34,851 bases of DNA, taken from assembly GCA_964658445.1 (NCBI GenBank), contig CAZZZH010000010.1:1-34851 (forward strand), written 5' to 3'. A model generated the notes under the pieces. It was given only the letters and a program-made list of their open reading frames with translations. It was not told the origin of the DNA and did not search any database. Origin of the DNA: Ilyomonas sp964658445. Lineage in GTDB: Bacteria > Bacteroidota > Bacteroidia > Chitinophagales > Chitinophagaceae. The translations under genes and the position numbers were made by a program. How positions within the stretch are numbered: the first letter of the stretch is position 1; the number at the start of each line of letters is the position of its first letter. Positions 26,250 through 34,850 of this stretch are shown one piece after another.

Positions 26250-26265
26250 ACTCAAACAAAAAATA

Positions 26266-26996
26266 ATGAAACGAGTAGTATTGATGTTGCTGCTGGCGGC
26301 AGCGGCTTATGTGGCAGATGCGCAGGTACATGGTACCATTANNNNNNNNNNATCGGTCGCCCGGGTTATGGCTATGGCCGTGGCTACGGCAGGTTTCGGG
26401 GTGGCTACGGCCCCAGATATGGCGGCGGCTACCGGCAACAGCCGCAGGTAAGGCAGCGTCCGCAGTTGCCGCCCTTTCAGCCGAGCGTAAACATTAGCCT
26501 CGGCTATGGTTTTCCCAACCTCGATAAAGAACAGTTTGCCGATTTCTACAACCTTTACAAAGGCAACGCTACCAACCAGACCGGACCTTTCAATGGCGCC
26601 ATCGACTACCAGTTCAGCCGCTACATGAGCATCGGCGTAATGGGTACCTATGGCAAAGTGAGCCAGCCCTATTATACATTCAACAACAACTCTGCTGTGC
26701 CCGACATGACGGGGCATTACGAAAACTGGAGCCTGATGCTGAACGTAGTGTCTTACTTCCCGACAAGGACGCGCGCTGTATCGCCCTATTTGCGCACCGC
26801 CATTGGCTATCAGAACTGGACGCAGGACTATACCAATGCCGATGGCAGCAAAACGGTGGGCATAGCCGAGCCTTCCAATCTTGCCTACCAGGTATCGCTT
26901 GGTGCTAAGTTCAACCTCTCGCCGCGGGCAGGCATCTTCCTCGAAGCGGGCTATGGAAAATACATAGCCAGCGGTGGTTTGGCGCTGAAGTTTTAG
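26266..26996 (+). CDS. Exported beta-barrel-like protein with Gly/Tyr/Arg-rich linker, interrupted by an assembly gap
   Basis: ATG 26266 starts a clean signal peptide (KRVVLMLLLAAAAYVADA, then QVHGTI). Ten Ns follow at 26342-26351. After them a different frame continues with a Gly/Tyr/Arg-rich segment (GRPGYGYGRGYGRFRGGYG), a Gln/Pro linker and a strand-rich domain beginning NISLGYGFPNLDKEQFADFY. It ends YGKYIASGGLALKF at 26996, with alternating aromatic strands (YFPTRTRAVSPYLRTAIGYQNW, YQVSLGAKFNLSPRAGIFLEAGYG) like a small outer-membrane barrel. The two frames differ by one base, so the N run is a placeholder and this is one gene, not a true frameshift. The family resembles outer-membrane beta-barrel domain proteins; function is unknown. 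A terminator follows at 27068-27103. Confidence 0.75.
26342..26351. other. Assembly gap (ten Ns)
   Basis: Ten undetermined bases fall where a Gly-rich repetitive coding stretch begins. The reading frames on either side join only if the true length leaves remainder 2 when divided by 3, so ten is not the real number. Confidence 0.9.
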
Positions 26997-27067
26997 GAGC
27001 GCAAAAGCCTTTACAACACAGCCCCACCTTTTTCAGCAAGCGGTTGTTATGTCGAGTTATATAGAAA

Positions 27068-27103
27068 GGGAAGTCCCGCCGATTATCACCGGTGGGGCTT
27101 CCC
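27068..27103 (+). terminator. Terminator after the gapped outer-membrane protein gene
   Basis: GGGAAGTCCCGCCG (27068-27081) pairs with CGGTGGGGCTTCCC (27090-27103) over 14 positions, with two G-U pairs and loop ATTATCAC. TCTTCATTT follows, a weak U tract. It lies about 70 bases after the stop codon. Confidence 0.6.
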
Positions 27104-27773
27104 TCTTCATTTCACTATACTATATCTTTTTCAACTTTAGCAGGAATTGATTTTCCTTACGGCTGATAGTTTTAGATCGTTACCGTTTGCGTGCTGAAAG
27201 GGAGGTAAAAAGTATTATAATACTGTATTCTGAGTAAACAAATTTCTTACTTTTATGTTTCCTGTCTGAGTGATATTCCAACTCTTTGCTAATCTGCTGT
27301 TCCCTTCTTTTTATTAAGTTGTTGATTGTTAGCAAAAAGTGCTATTAGGCGGACTTATGCTGACGCAGATACGGCTGAGGTATGGAGGAGGGTGGGAGAA
27401 GGGATGGGGTGATTTGGTGATGAGGTGTTCTGTTTGCAAACGACCGTTTTGTCACCTTGTTATATGCAATTTGTTTGGGAAAGGAATTGGCTTTTTTGAA
27501 GTAGCTTTTGTGGCTAGATAGAAGATAAGGTTTAAGAAAAAAGAAAGTTGCTTGAGCTATGCTTGCTATTTGGCAGGGTGGGTTATCACATGACAGAAAC
27601 CATCCTTGGAAGTGTTATAAGCGCTGGACTAAAAAATACTTTTTTGTTATACTCAATATATCAGAGCTACAATTTCAGCAGCCAACTCTTTACCAGATTT
27701 AAGTCAGCCTTAGCTGCCCGACAAAACAGAGAATGCTGCCTTTTTATTACCAATACCCGCTTTCGACGGCTAT
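27104..27773. other. Gene-poor stretch
   Basis: No convincing gene is seen here on either strand. Short open frames (for example 27339-27521 and 27548-27886, plus) lack a recognisable protein pattern. The second overlaps the DUF3368 remnant antisense. A nine-base direct repeat CAATACCCG occurs at 27751-27759 and 27777-27785. The stretch is probably decayed accessory DNA continuous with the two pseudogenes to its right. Confidence 0.6.
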
Positions 27774-28187
27774 CTACAATACCCGGGTGGTGCAGGCATT
27801 ATTCGACAGCTTTTTTAAAATTAAAAGTTCCAGTCGTTTTGCCATTCGAAAGTTTGTTGTCCCCATTTTTGATAGAATGGGTTTGACCGATGGAATTATA
27901 CCTGCCAGCTTCGCGTCTACAATAATTTCAACCGTACCCATAATTGCCAGCCCTAACTGATGAGCAAATTTTCTTCCTTTGCGGCCATCAATGATAAGTA
28001 AGCAATCCTCCAACTCAATTGCTAATGCAATCGCGCCCGCTTCGCCTTGTCAACAGAAACTTCAATTATTGATTGATAATTTTTGTCTTTGGGTTGTTGA
28101 ATTTAAAACCAGGAAGGAAGTTGCCGTCTAAATTCTTCCGCAACTTCCTGCAAAGCCTCCAAGTGATTGATGGCAGACATTGACGCG
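27774..28187 (-). pseudogene. DUF3368 (PIN-like, VapC-type toxin) pseudogene
   Basis: Read on the minus strand, three consecutive pieces reconstruct a DUF3368 protein. The first is EVAEEFRRQLPSWF, the second IQQPKDKNYQSIIEVSVDK, and the third GEAGAIALAIELEDCLLIID, continuing GRKGRKFAHQLGL, then GIIPSVKPILSKM and TNFRMAKRLELLILKKL. An in-frame TAA (28105-28103) splits the first two. A one-base loss around 28044-28049 (AAGGC where the frame needs AAGGGC) splits the second from the third. The intact-looking C-terminal frame ends at 27774. The conserved N-terminus with the first acidic residue (usually SDTS) is not visible, so the 5' part is lost or rearranged and the boundary at 28187 is approximate. 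Members are toxin-like RNases usually paired with a small antitoxin; none is found beside it. Confidence 0.7.
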
Positions 28188-28335
28188 GAACATTTTTGCA
28201 ATGACTTCATTATACAGTCAGCAGATTCCGCACAAAGCCCTCGCAAGACGCTGATGTTTTAAGTTCGTATTGAGGGCATGGCGCTATAGACGCCACAGGC
28301 TTGCAGAATGACGTGCCACCGCTTTCAAACTGCGA

Positions 28336-28530
28336 CATTACCCAATTTTTCTTCTATCAGCTGCTATCATAGCCTCAATGTAAACTTTCCGGCTCTTACC
28401 TTCCCAATGATAAAGTACCGAAGGTTTGTACCCAAAATTTATTGCCACTAAATTCATGGGAATTCTGCCTGTCCTGCAATTGCCATTGTTTAAAAGATGC
28501 ATGCGTATAATTCATAATGAGCCTACAGGG
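28336..28530 (-). pseudogene. Fic-domain protein remnant
   Basis: On the minus strand one frame reads IIRMHLLNNGNCRTGRIPMN, then LVAINFGYKPSVLYHWEGKS, then RKVYIEAMIAADRRKIG and a stop. This resembles the Fic (AMP-transferase) core, whose motif HPFxxGNGRTGR appears here as HLLNNGNCRTGR. The His is kept but the following Pro-Phe and the second Gly of GNGR are changed. The downstream hydrophobic helix, the PSVLY segment and the R-x-x-YI-AL-AAD tail also fit Fic proteins. An in-frame stop lies just upstream of IIRMH (after SPVGSL), and the N-terminal half is missing. A separate open frame of 68 codons (28396-28602) overlaps in another frame and is probably a by-product of this decay. The assignment rests on motif memory only. 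Confidence 0.55.
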
Positions 28531-28656
28531 GACAGCAATGTGTTCTTCCCGTGTTTCCGCTACCGTTAATTTAAAATTCAGGTTGTCTGTAAACTGATAC
28601 ATGAGTTAAATAACCTAATGTGGCTGCGGTGGCTCTACAGCCGATGTTCCAACGGT

Positions 28657-28719
28657 CCGCCCCTAACACCCTTTGCTGAACAGACCCACAAAATGTGAAG
28701 GCGCGGGCGCTAGGGGAGG
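28657..28719. repeat. Imperfect inverted repeat, 63 bases
   Basis: CCGCCCCTA (28657-28665) is complementary to TAGGGGAGG (28711-28719) at eight of nine positions, enclosing a GC-rich centre with GCGCGGGCGC at 28701-28710. It may be a structured RNA, a recombination site or a relic of a mobile element. It lies between the Fic remnant and the large surface-protein gene. Confidence 0.4.
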
Positions 28720-28825
28720 TATGGTCTCCAATTTAGATGGTTTGTGGATAAGAAAGCCGGAAATGAGCAGAATGTGAAGTCTGTATTATCTTTTCTGGCT
28801 TTATTTTTTCGGATTAAAATACGAT

Positions 28826-28846
28826 TAAATTTGCCGCAGAAGCGGC
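28826..28846 (+). promoter_or_regulatory. Promoter box and leader hairpin of the large T9SS cargo gene
   Basis: TAAATTTG (28826-28833) matches TAnnTTTG exactly. The sequence then forms GCCGC (28833-28837), AGAA, GCGGC (28842-28846), a short GC-only hairpin at or just after the expected transcription start. This implies a leader of about 110 bases before ATG 28953. No clear -33 TTG is seen, so the box is tentative. Confidence 0.4.
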
Positions 28847-28952
28847 AGGTGTGAGAACGGACTTTGTGAGAGAAAAACCAACTGACTGCGCAGCGCAAAC
28901 CATTTATTTCTCATCGTATTTCTCTATCTTTTTATACACTTAAGTTTTAATT

Positions 28953-31900
28953 ATGCAAGCAATTGTACGCAGTGCGACGGTAAAATCCAGTGTTTTTGTA
29001 TGCCTGTTGATGACTTTATTCTTTGTTGGGATTGGAGGGAAGAGCTGGGGGCAATTTACCTCCGGCAATATAGTTGTGCTACAGGCAGGCGATGGCACTG
29101 CTGCTTTAAATAATAATTCAACGCCAATTTTTTTAAAGGAATTTACTACATCCGGCACTTCTGGAGTAACTGTTACAATTCCTAGTTCTGGATCCAGCGC
29201 TCTTACAATGAGTGGTTCTGCTACTTCAGAGGGTTTAATAACTCTTTCATCAGATCGCACCTATATCGTTATCCCAGGATTTAATGCACTATCCGGCATT
29301 CCAAATATTGCAAGCAGTTCTTCTTCGACATACCCCAGGGCAATTGGTAAAGTTACTTCTGCTAGTACTTTTACTTTGGCTACTACTACAACAAGTTTTA
29401 GCGCCGCTGATGCCCGTGGTGCTGCAAGTAACGGAACCAATTACTGGGGTTCTGGCGCAAATAGTGGAATTGTATTAGAAAGCCCCAGCGGTGGTGCAGG
29501 TACAGTTGTAAGTAATACAATACCCAATACAAGAGCACTAGCTATTTATAATGGTAACTTGTATTTTACTACTAACTCAGGAACTACTGGCTTCTATCAG
29601 GTTGGCAGCGGTTTGCCAACTACTAGTGGCAATTCATCTATTCAATTGTTTACATATGCAGGTACCAGTCCTTATCAATTTGCCATTAACGCGGCCGGTA
29701 CGGTAATTTATATAGCAGATGATAGTAAAGGAATATACAGATACACATTAAGTGGGTCAACATGGACAGCAACTCTTATAAATACTACAGTTAAGGGTTC
29801 AGGTCTAACGGTAGATTTTAGTGGTACAAATCCTATCATCTATGCAACCACAACGACTACTTTATATAAATTAACCGATAATGGGGGTAGTTCTATTTCA
29901 GCAACTTCTCTTGTTACTGCGCCAGCAAATACAGCATTTAGAGGGATTGCGTTTGCGCCTGTAGCCGCTTCTTGTACTGCACCCACTCTTTCAACAGTAG
30001 CCGATTTAAATGAGTGTGCCAACCAGACTAATAGTTTATCGGTAACAGCTACTCCGAGCACCGGTGTAACTTACCAGTGGTACAGTAATACCGCAAAATT
30101 AAATACTGGCGGTACCGCCATTTCTACAAATGGTACATCGGCTACCTATACGCCTCCATCTAATGTTAACGGCACTTTTTACTATTATGTTATTGCTTCT
30201 ACAGGTTCTACATGTAACACTACCAGTAATGTAGCAACGGTAACAATAGGCACCACGATAGCACTTACTTCCGCCGCAAACACCAACAGCCAAACAGTGG
30301 CGCCTGGTGGCACTATCATCCCTATTACTTACAGCATTGGTAACACAGGAACAGGTGCAAGTATTTCCCCCGCACTGCCAACCGGTTTAACAGGCTCGTA
30401 TAATGCAGGTGTGTATACCATTAGCGGTACGGCACCAACCACACCTGTTAATTATAGTTATACAGTAACGGCAAGCGGCGGTTGCGGCAACAACCCAACA
30501 GCCACCGGAACCATTAATATCTCATGTACAACCGCACCTTCTACACAGGCAAATAATATTACATTTTCTGGTGTTCAAACGAATGCAATTACTGCAACGT
30601 GGACCAACGGCGGAGGTAATGGCAGACTTGTTTATGTCCAAACAGGCTCAAGCAGTTTTCCTAACCCAACTGGTACTCCAGGAACTCCTAATACTGTTTA
30701 TTCAAGTGGAACGCAATTAGTTTATAATGGAACGGGTAATAGTGTAACGGTAACCGGACTTACAAGCGGAACAACTTATTACTTTAGAGTTTATGAATAT
30801 TCTAATTGTTCCGGCACCTATGTTTATAATACAACAACGGCAACGAATAATCCGAATAGTGCTACAGCACAGGCTACAGTTGTACAGTCAGGTTTTATTA
30901 GCGTTCTCACACCGCAGTATATGGTAGCAGCTTCCACTGCCAATGATCGTCTTCCTGTAATGTTCCAGGCTACCGTTACCGGGTTAACAGCATCTACTAC
31001 CTACCGCTATATAGTACAAGGTGCTACTTCTGCCGATTTTGGAGGCGCTACTACCGGGGCAGGCAATCCTTTATTAGTAAGCAGCGACGGAACATCCTAT
31101 ACATATGTAAGCAACCCACCGCTGAATACATTATCCACTGCCGGTACTTATGAGACCTTTACCACAGATGGAAGCGGTAATTATACAGGTTGGTTTGGTT
31201 TTTTAAATACGAGTAATGTAAGATTTAGTGTTGACAGCACTATTTATCCTACCATTCGCATTGGCGACGGCGCTACAGGCAGTGTTCTTTACCAGAGAGC
31301 TTTAAATGTCTCCGTAAAGCCACTGGCATTCGGCACAACGGCAGCGGCAACTAATGGCTCCTTCTTCCAGAGCGTCACGAGCGCTATACCAAAAAATTTG
31401 GTTGCACTTTTTGATAACACAAGTGCCTCTGGCAGGCCGTTGTTTATTTCACCTGTCGAGAATCTTAATGTAACTCCTTCAACTTATTATACTGGATCAA
31501 ACCTTATAACAGGTTATAGTCAAACGAATGGTGCCTGGAATGCCATCATACCAAATGTCAATGCTAACGGTGTAAGAGCTATTGAGCAATTGTCTGTTAC
31601 TACCGGCAGTTTAGTAGGCTGTATAGCAACCGATGCAGATGGTGTATGGCCTACGGGCCCCGTTAGTACGGTAAATCCGACAAACGGAAGCACTATTAAA
31701 ATCATTAATGGTAACGATGATCCATTGGTGTTGGCAACATTCTCAACGCAACCAGCTCCCAGCACTACTTATTGTCAAAATGATGCAGCATCAGCGCTTT
31801 CGGTGTCTACATCGGGCAGTGTATCAGGATTGCAGTGGTATAGTAATACGACTAACAGCTATACAGGCGGAACACCTATTCTTAATGCTACTGGTTTTTC

Positions 31901-34778
31901 CTATACGCCATCTACAACAACACCAGGCACTACGTATTATTATGTACAATTAACCAATAGCTGCGGTCCTGTTAATTCTGACTTTGCAAAAGTGATTGTA
32001 AACGGTACACCAATAGCCACCTTTGGTACTCCAACTTATACCTCCTGCGAAGGCACACCTGCCCAGATTATTATCAGTGGTACTACAGACGCTGTTGTTA
32101 CGTATACCATCAATAACGGATCACCGCAGCAGATAATACTTACTGGTACCAGTACAACGCTTAACTCTGTCGGCAGCCCGGCTAATACATATACTTACCT
32201 GATTACCGGCGTGTCACTAAATAATTGTAATGGCACATCGGGTAGCACAACAACGGTTACCATTAATGCGCTTCCTACGGTAGCCGCCATTACCGGACCT
32301 ACCAACCTGCCTGTTGGTGGCGACATCACTATTAAAGATGCTACCCTGGGCGGTGCCTGGACTATCGATCTTTCTGGTGCTGCCATACTGGGTGCCATTA
32401 CCAATACAGCCCCCCAGGCTACGGCTGCACTCCATGGTAATGCCGTAGGCACATCAGTCGTTACTTATACCATTACCGATCCCAACACTCATTGCACCAA
32501 TGCGGTCACATCCAGCATCAATGTGTATAATGCCTCTGTTGCCAGCTACCGAACCAAAGCGGATGGCAATTTTACCGATGCTACAATTTGGGAAATACTG
32601 GCGGGTGGCATTTGGGAAGATGCCACCACTGCACCGGGTAACAGCAATAATGTAGAAATCCGCCATAAGGTGGCACTCAATACCGACTTTTCGGGAACGT
32701 CTCAGACTTCCTTCGAAATTACCAGCCATGGCACAGGTGTCAATACAGTGAGTGGATCGCTTATTATTTTGCCGACCCATTTCCTGAGTTCTACCGGCGG
32801 TGTGAATTTTAATGATGATTCTGTATTCATAAAAAGTGATGCTACGGGAAGCGGCGCGATAGGGCAGGTGACCAATGGCTCGGCTATCAGCGGCGCCAGT
32901 CATGTAACGGTAGAACGATACATACCGAAGAAAAGAGCGTGGCGGTTGATTACGTCGCCTATCACCGATGCTACTATTAATGCCGCCTGGCAGGAAGGTA
33001 TGCTGTATGATGGCAGCACTTACCATAAAATAAGCGATGGCAGCGTAACCACACCACCTACTGACTTTGGCACCATGATAACCGGCTACGGGCAGGGAAC
33101 GGCTGCCAATGCCAACAGCCACGGCTATGATTACTGGAGTGGTGTGGCGAATACAACCTCCTCTATCCGGTATTATGTACCGGGTCCAAATACCGGCTCG
33201 TGGAGCAATTCGCTGCCAACCATCAGCGGTGTGAAGATCCGCGATTACCCGGCTTATATGCTGTTTGTGCGAGGCGATAGAAGCGTTACGACTGATACCA
33301 GCGCCACTACCTTGCGCGCTACGGGCACGTTGCTGCAAGGCCCGGCAAACATTGGTGTTATTCACGGGGGTAATGTTAGGGAACTGGCCGGCAATCCTTA
33401 TGCTTCTGCTATTGATTTTGCCCAGGTCTATTCGCAAAACAGTATTTTGATCCAGAATAAGTTTGCGGTATGGGTGGCACACTTAGGCAGCTATGGTGCT
33501 TATTCTTATATTTATAAAAACGGCAGCGATTACAGTGTGATTCCGTTTACGGAAGATGGAACTGGAGGCGGTACGCAAACTACACCTGCCGGCGCCCAAT
33601 TTATACAAAGCGGAGAAGGATTTCTTGTATATCCTTTTAATAACTCAGTTTCTGGAACGCTTACCTTAACAGAGGCAGCTAAAGCGCCAACGCAGCAGGC
33701 TACTTCGACGACCAACACATTCCGGGAGGAGCCAGTAAACGATAAAAAGCTTTGGGTGAACCTGAACCTGGAAAATACGGATGGTACAACTGTACTGGCA
33801 GATGGAATGCTGGCCCGGTTCGACAACCTCTATTCTTCGGATATAGATGATGATGATGCCACCAAGCCTGCTAACTTCAACGAGAACTGGGGCATCCTGA
33901 GCCATAACACCGACCTGATTGTGGAAGCGCGTCCGGATGTACAGAAGACGGATACGGTACATATGAAGTTATGGAACATGACGCAGCGGGCGTACCAGTT
34001 GCAGGTAAAGGGAGACAACTGGACCTCCTCACCGGGCGTACATGCTTACTTAGTAGACAACTACCTGCAGACAAAGCAGGAAGTAAGCCTTTCAGGCAGC
34101 CTGACCACGGTAGACTTCACAGTAACTACCGACAGTGCTTCGTGGAAGAGCGACCGCTTCAGCATTGTGTTCCAGAACGATGCGGTGGCATTGCCTCTGA
34201 CACTGACGAGCGTAAAAGCAGCCCCTCAGAATGGTGGCGTGAGTGTAACGTGGACGGTAACCAATGAAGTGAACATCAAGGGTTACACAGTAGAGCGCTC
34301 AACCAACGGCGGACAGACTTACTCTGCCACCGGCAGCCAGCAGGCAGCGAGAAACAATGGGGGTAGTGCGATCACCAGCTACAGTGGCTTCGATGCTGCA
34401 CCACAGATGGGCAGCAACCTCTACCGCATCCGCATCGAGTCGAAGGATGGCACAGTAAGCTACTCAAAGGTGGTAACAGTCGTAATTGGAGGGGACAATG
34501 GTAAGATACAGATCACCCTGTATCCGAACCCGGTACGCCAGAACGGCAAGGTAAGCCTGCAGCTGACCAACCTGAAGACGGGCACCTACTTAGCCAGTGT
34601 ATACAGCAGTGCAGGACAGACAGTGTACCAGCAGAAGATCACCATCGCACAAGCCAACACGACACAGAGTGAAGAGCTGAGATTAGGCAGTGCCCTGGCA
34701 CAGGGCAGCTATGAAGTAAGACTCACTGACAACAAGGGTACTATCCTCTATGCCGATAAACTTTTGATCGGAAAGTAA
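28953..34778 (+). CDS. Very large multidomain surface/secreted protein with T9SS type A sorting domain
   Basis: This is a 1941-residue protein. The signal peptide (core SSVFVCLLMTLFFVGIGG) ends near SWG-Q34. Residues about 35-335 look like beta-propeller blades (ALAIYNGNLYFTTNSG, YQFAINAAGTVIYIADDSKG). Ig-like domains follow at about 340-433 and 436-525, each with a Cys pair and YQWYSN-type or SYTVTA strands. An FN3-like domain lies at about 526-645 (ITATWTNGGGNG, VTGLTSGTTYYFRVYEYSN). Further Ig-like modules cover about 930-1190. A region with WRLITSPITDATINAAW near 1330 is followed by a C-terminal FN3-like segment (VSVTWTVTNEVNIKGYTVERS) and the sorting domain, ITLYPNPVRQNGKVSLQL to LLIGK (about 1853-1941). 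It should leave the cell through SprA, with the tail removed and possibly anchored to lipopolysaccharide. No catalytic motif is seen; adhesion is a guess. Confidence 0.9.
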   Translation: MQAIVRSATVKSSVFVCLLMTLFFVGIGGKSWGQFTSGNIVVLQAGDGTAALNNNSTPIFLKEFTTSGTSGVTVTIPSSGSSALTMSGSATSEGLITLSSDRTYIVIPGFNALSGIPNIASSSSSTYPRAIGKVTSASTFTLATTTTSFSAADARGAASNGTNYWGSGANSGIVLESPSGGAGTVVSNTIPNTRALAIYNGNLYFTTNSGTTGFYQVGSGLPTTSGNSSIQLFTYAGTSPYQFAINAAGTVIYIADDSKGIYRYTLSGSTWTATLINTTVKGSGLTVDFSGTNPIIYATTTTTLYKLTDNGGSSISATSLVTAPANTAFRGIAFAPVAASCTAPTLSTVADLNECANQTNSLSVTATPSTGVTYQWYSNTAKLNTGGTAISTNGTSATYTPPSNVNGTFYYYVIASTGSTCNTTSNVATVTIGTTIALTSAANTNSQTVAPGGTIIPITYSIGNTGTGASISPALPTGLTGSYNAGVYTISGTAPTTPVNYSYTVTASGGCGNNPTATGTINISCTTAPSTQANNITFSGVQTNAITATWTNGGGNGRLVYVQTGSSSFPNPTGTPGTPNTVYSSGTQLVYNGTGNSVTVTGLTSGTTYYFRVYEYSNCSGTYVYNTTTATNNPNSATAQATVVQSGFISVLTPQYMVAASTANDRLPVMFQATVTGLTASTTYRYIVQGATSADFGGATTGAGNPLLVSSDGTSYTYVSNPPLNTLSTAGTYETFTTDGSGNYTGWFGFLNTSNVRFSVDSTIYPTIRIGDGATGSVLYQRALNVSVKPLAFGTTAAATNGSFFQSVTSAIPKNLVALFDNTSASGRPLFISPVENLNVTPSTYYTGSNLITGYSQTNGAWNAIIPNVNANGVRAIEQLSVTTGSLVGCIATDADGVWPTGPVSTVNPTNGSTIKIINGNDDPLVLATFSTQPAPSTTYCQNDAASALSVSTSGSVSGLQWYSNTTNSYTGGTPILNATGFSYTPSTTTPGTTYYYVQLTNSCGPVNSDFAKVIVNGTPIATFGTPTYTSCEGTPAQIIISGTTDAVVTYTINNGSPQQIILTGTSTTLNSVGSPANTYTYLITGVSLNNCNGTSGSTTTVTINALPTVAAITGPTNLPVGGDITIKDATLGGAWTIDLSGAAILGAITNTAPQATAALHGNAVGTSVVTYTITDPNTHCTNAVTSSINVYNASVASYRTKADGNFTDATIWEILAGGIWEDATTAPGNSNNVEIRHKVALNTDFSGTSQTSFEITSHGTGVNTVSGSLIILPTHFLSSTGGVNFNDDSVFIKSDATGSGAIGQVTNGSAISGASHVTVERYIPKKRAWRLITSPITDATINAAWQEGMLYDGSTYHKISDGSVTTPPTDFGTMITGYGQGTAANANSHGYDYWSGVANTTSSIRYYVPGPNTGSWSNSLPTISGVKIRDYPAYMLFVRGDRSVTTDTSATTLRATGTLLQGPANIGVIHGGNVRELAGNPYASAIDFAQVYSQNSILIQNKFAVWVAHLGSYGAYSYIYKNGSDYSVIPFTEDGTGGGTQTTPAGAQFIQSGEGFLVYPFNNSVSGTLTLTEAAKAPTQQATSTTNTFREEPVNDKKLWVNLNLENTDGTTVLADGMLARFDNLYSSDIDDDDATKPANFNENWGILSHNTDLIVEARPDVQKTDTVHMKLWNMTQRAYQLQVKGDNWTSSPGVHAYLVDNYLQTKQEVSLSGSLTTVDFTVTTDSASWKSDRFSIVFQNDAVALPLTLTSVKAAPQNGGVSVTWTVTNEVNIKGYTVERSTNGGQTYSATGSQQAARNNGGSAITSYSGFDAAPQMGSNLYRIRIESKDGTVSYSKVVTVVIGGDNGKIQITLYPNPVRQNGKVSLQLTNLKTGTYLASVYSSAGQTVYQQKITIAQANTTQSEELRLGSALAQGSYEVRLTDNKGTILYADKLLIGK

Positions 34779-34807
34779 ACATAGGCAACAGAGCTTTACA
34801 GCTTATA

Positions 34808-34850
34808 AAGAAGGCGGCAACTCACAATCTGTGTGGGTTGCCGCCTTCTT
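34808..34850 (+). terminator. Terminator of the large T9SS cargo gene
   Basis: A nineteen-base stem (34808-34826 with 34832-34850) has one G-U pair and loop ATCTG. The left arm begins AAGAAGGCGGCAAC and the right arm ends GTTGCCGCCTTCTT. It lies 30 bases past the stop codon, at the window edge, so any following U tract cannot be fully seen. Confidence 0.8.

Noticed and set aside
26266..26451. Real frameshift in the exported protein gene at the N run
   Set aside because: The ten Ns are a standard placeholder, so the offset of frames reflects unknown gap length and is not evidence of a mutation.
27339..27521. Short open frame (60 codons) in the gene-poor stretch
   Set aside because: The composition is odd (runs of Gly/Trp from a purine-rich tract) with no start context or family resemblance.
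27751..27785. Direct repeat CAATACCCG as a target-site duplication
   Set aside because: The two copies are separated by only 17 bases with no element between them, so they do not flank an insertion. Nine bases could recur by chance or mark a small deletion.
27548..27886. Open frame (112 codons), plus strand
   Set aside because: Its second half is antisense to the DUF3368 remnant, which has a recognisable protein sequence, and it has no signals of its own.
32454..33482. Long open frame antisense to the surface-protein gene (about 342 codons)
   Set aside because: It has an Arg/Ile/Cys/His-rich composition with no domain or signal, and sits opposite a convincing coding frame. It is a shadow of Thr/Ala/Gly-rich coding.
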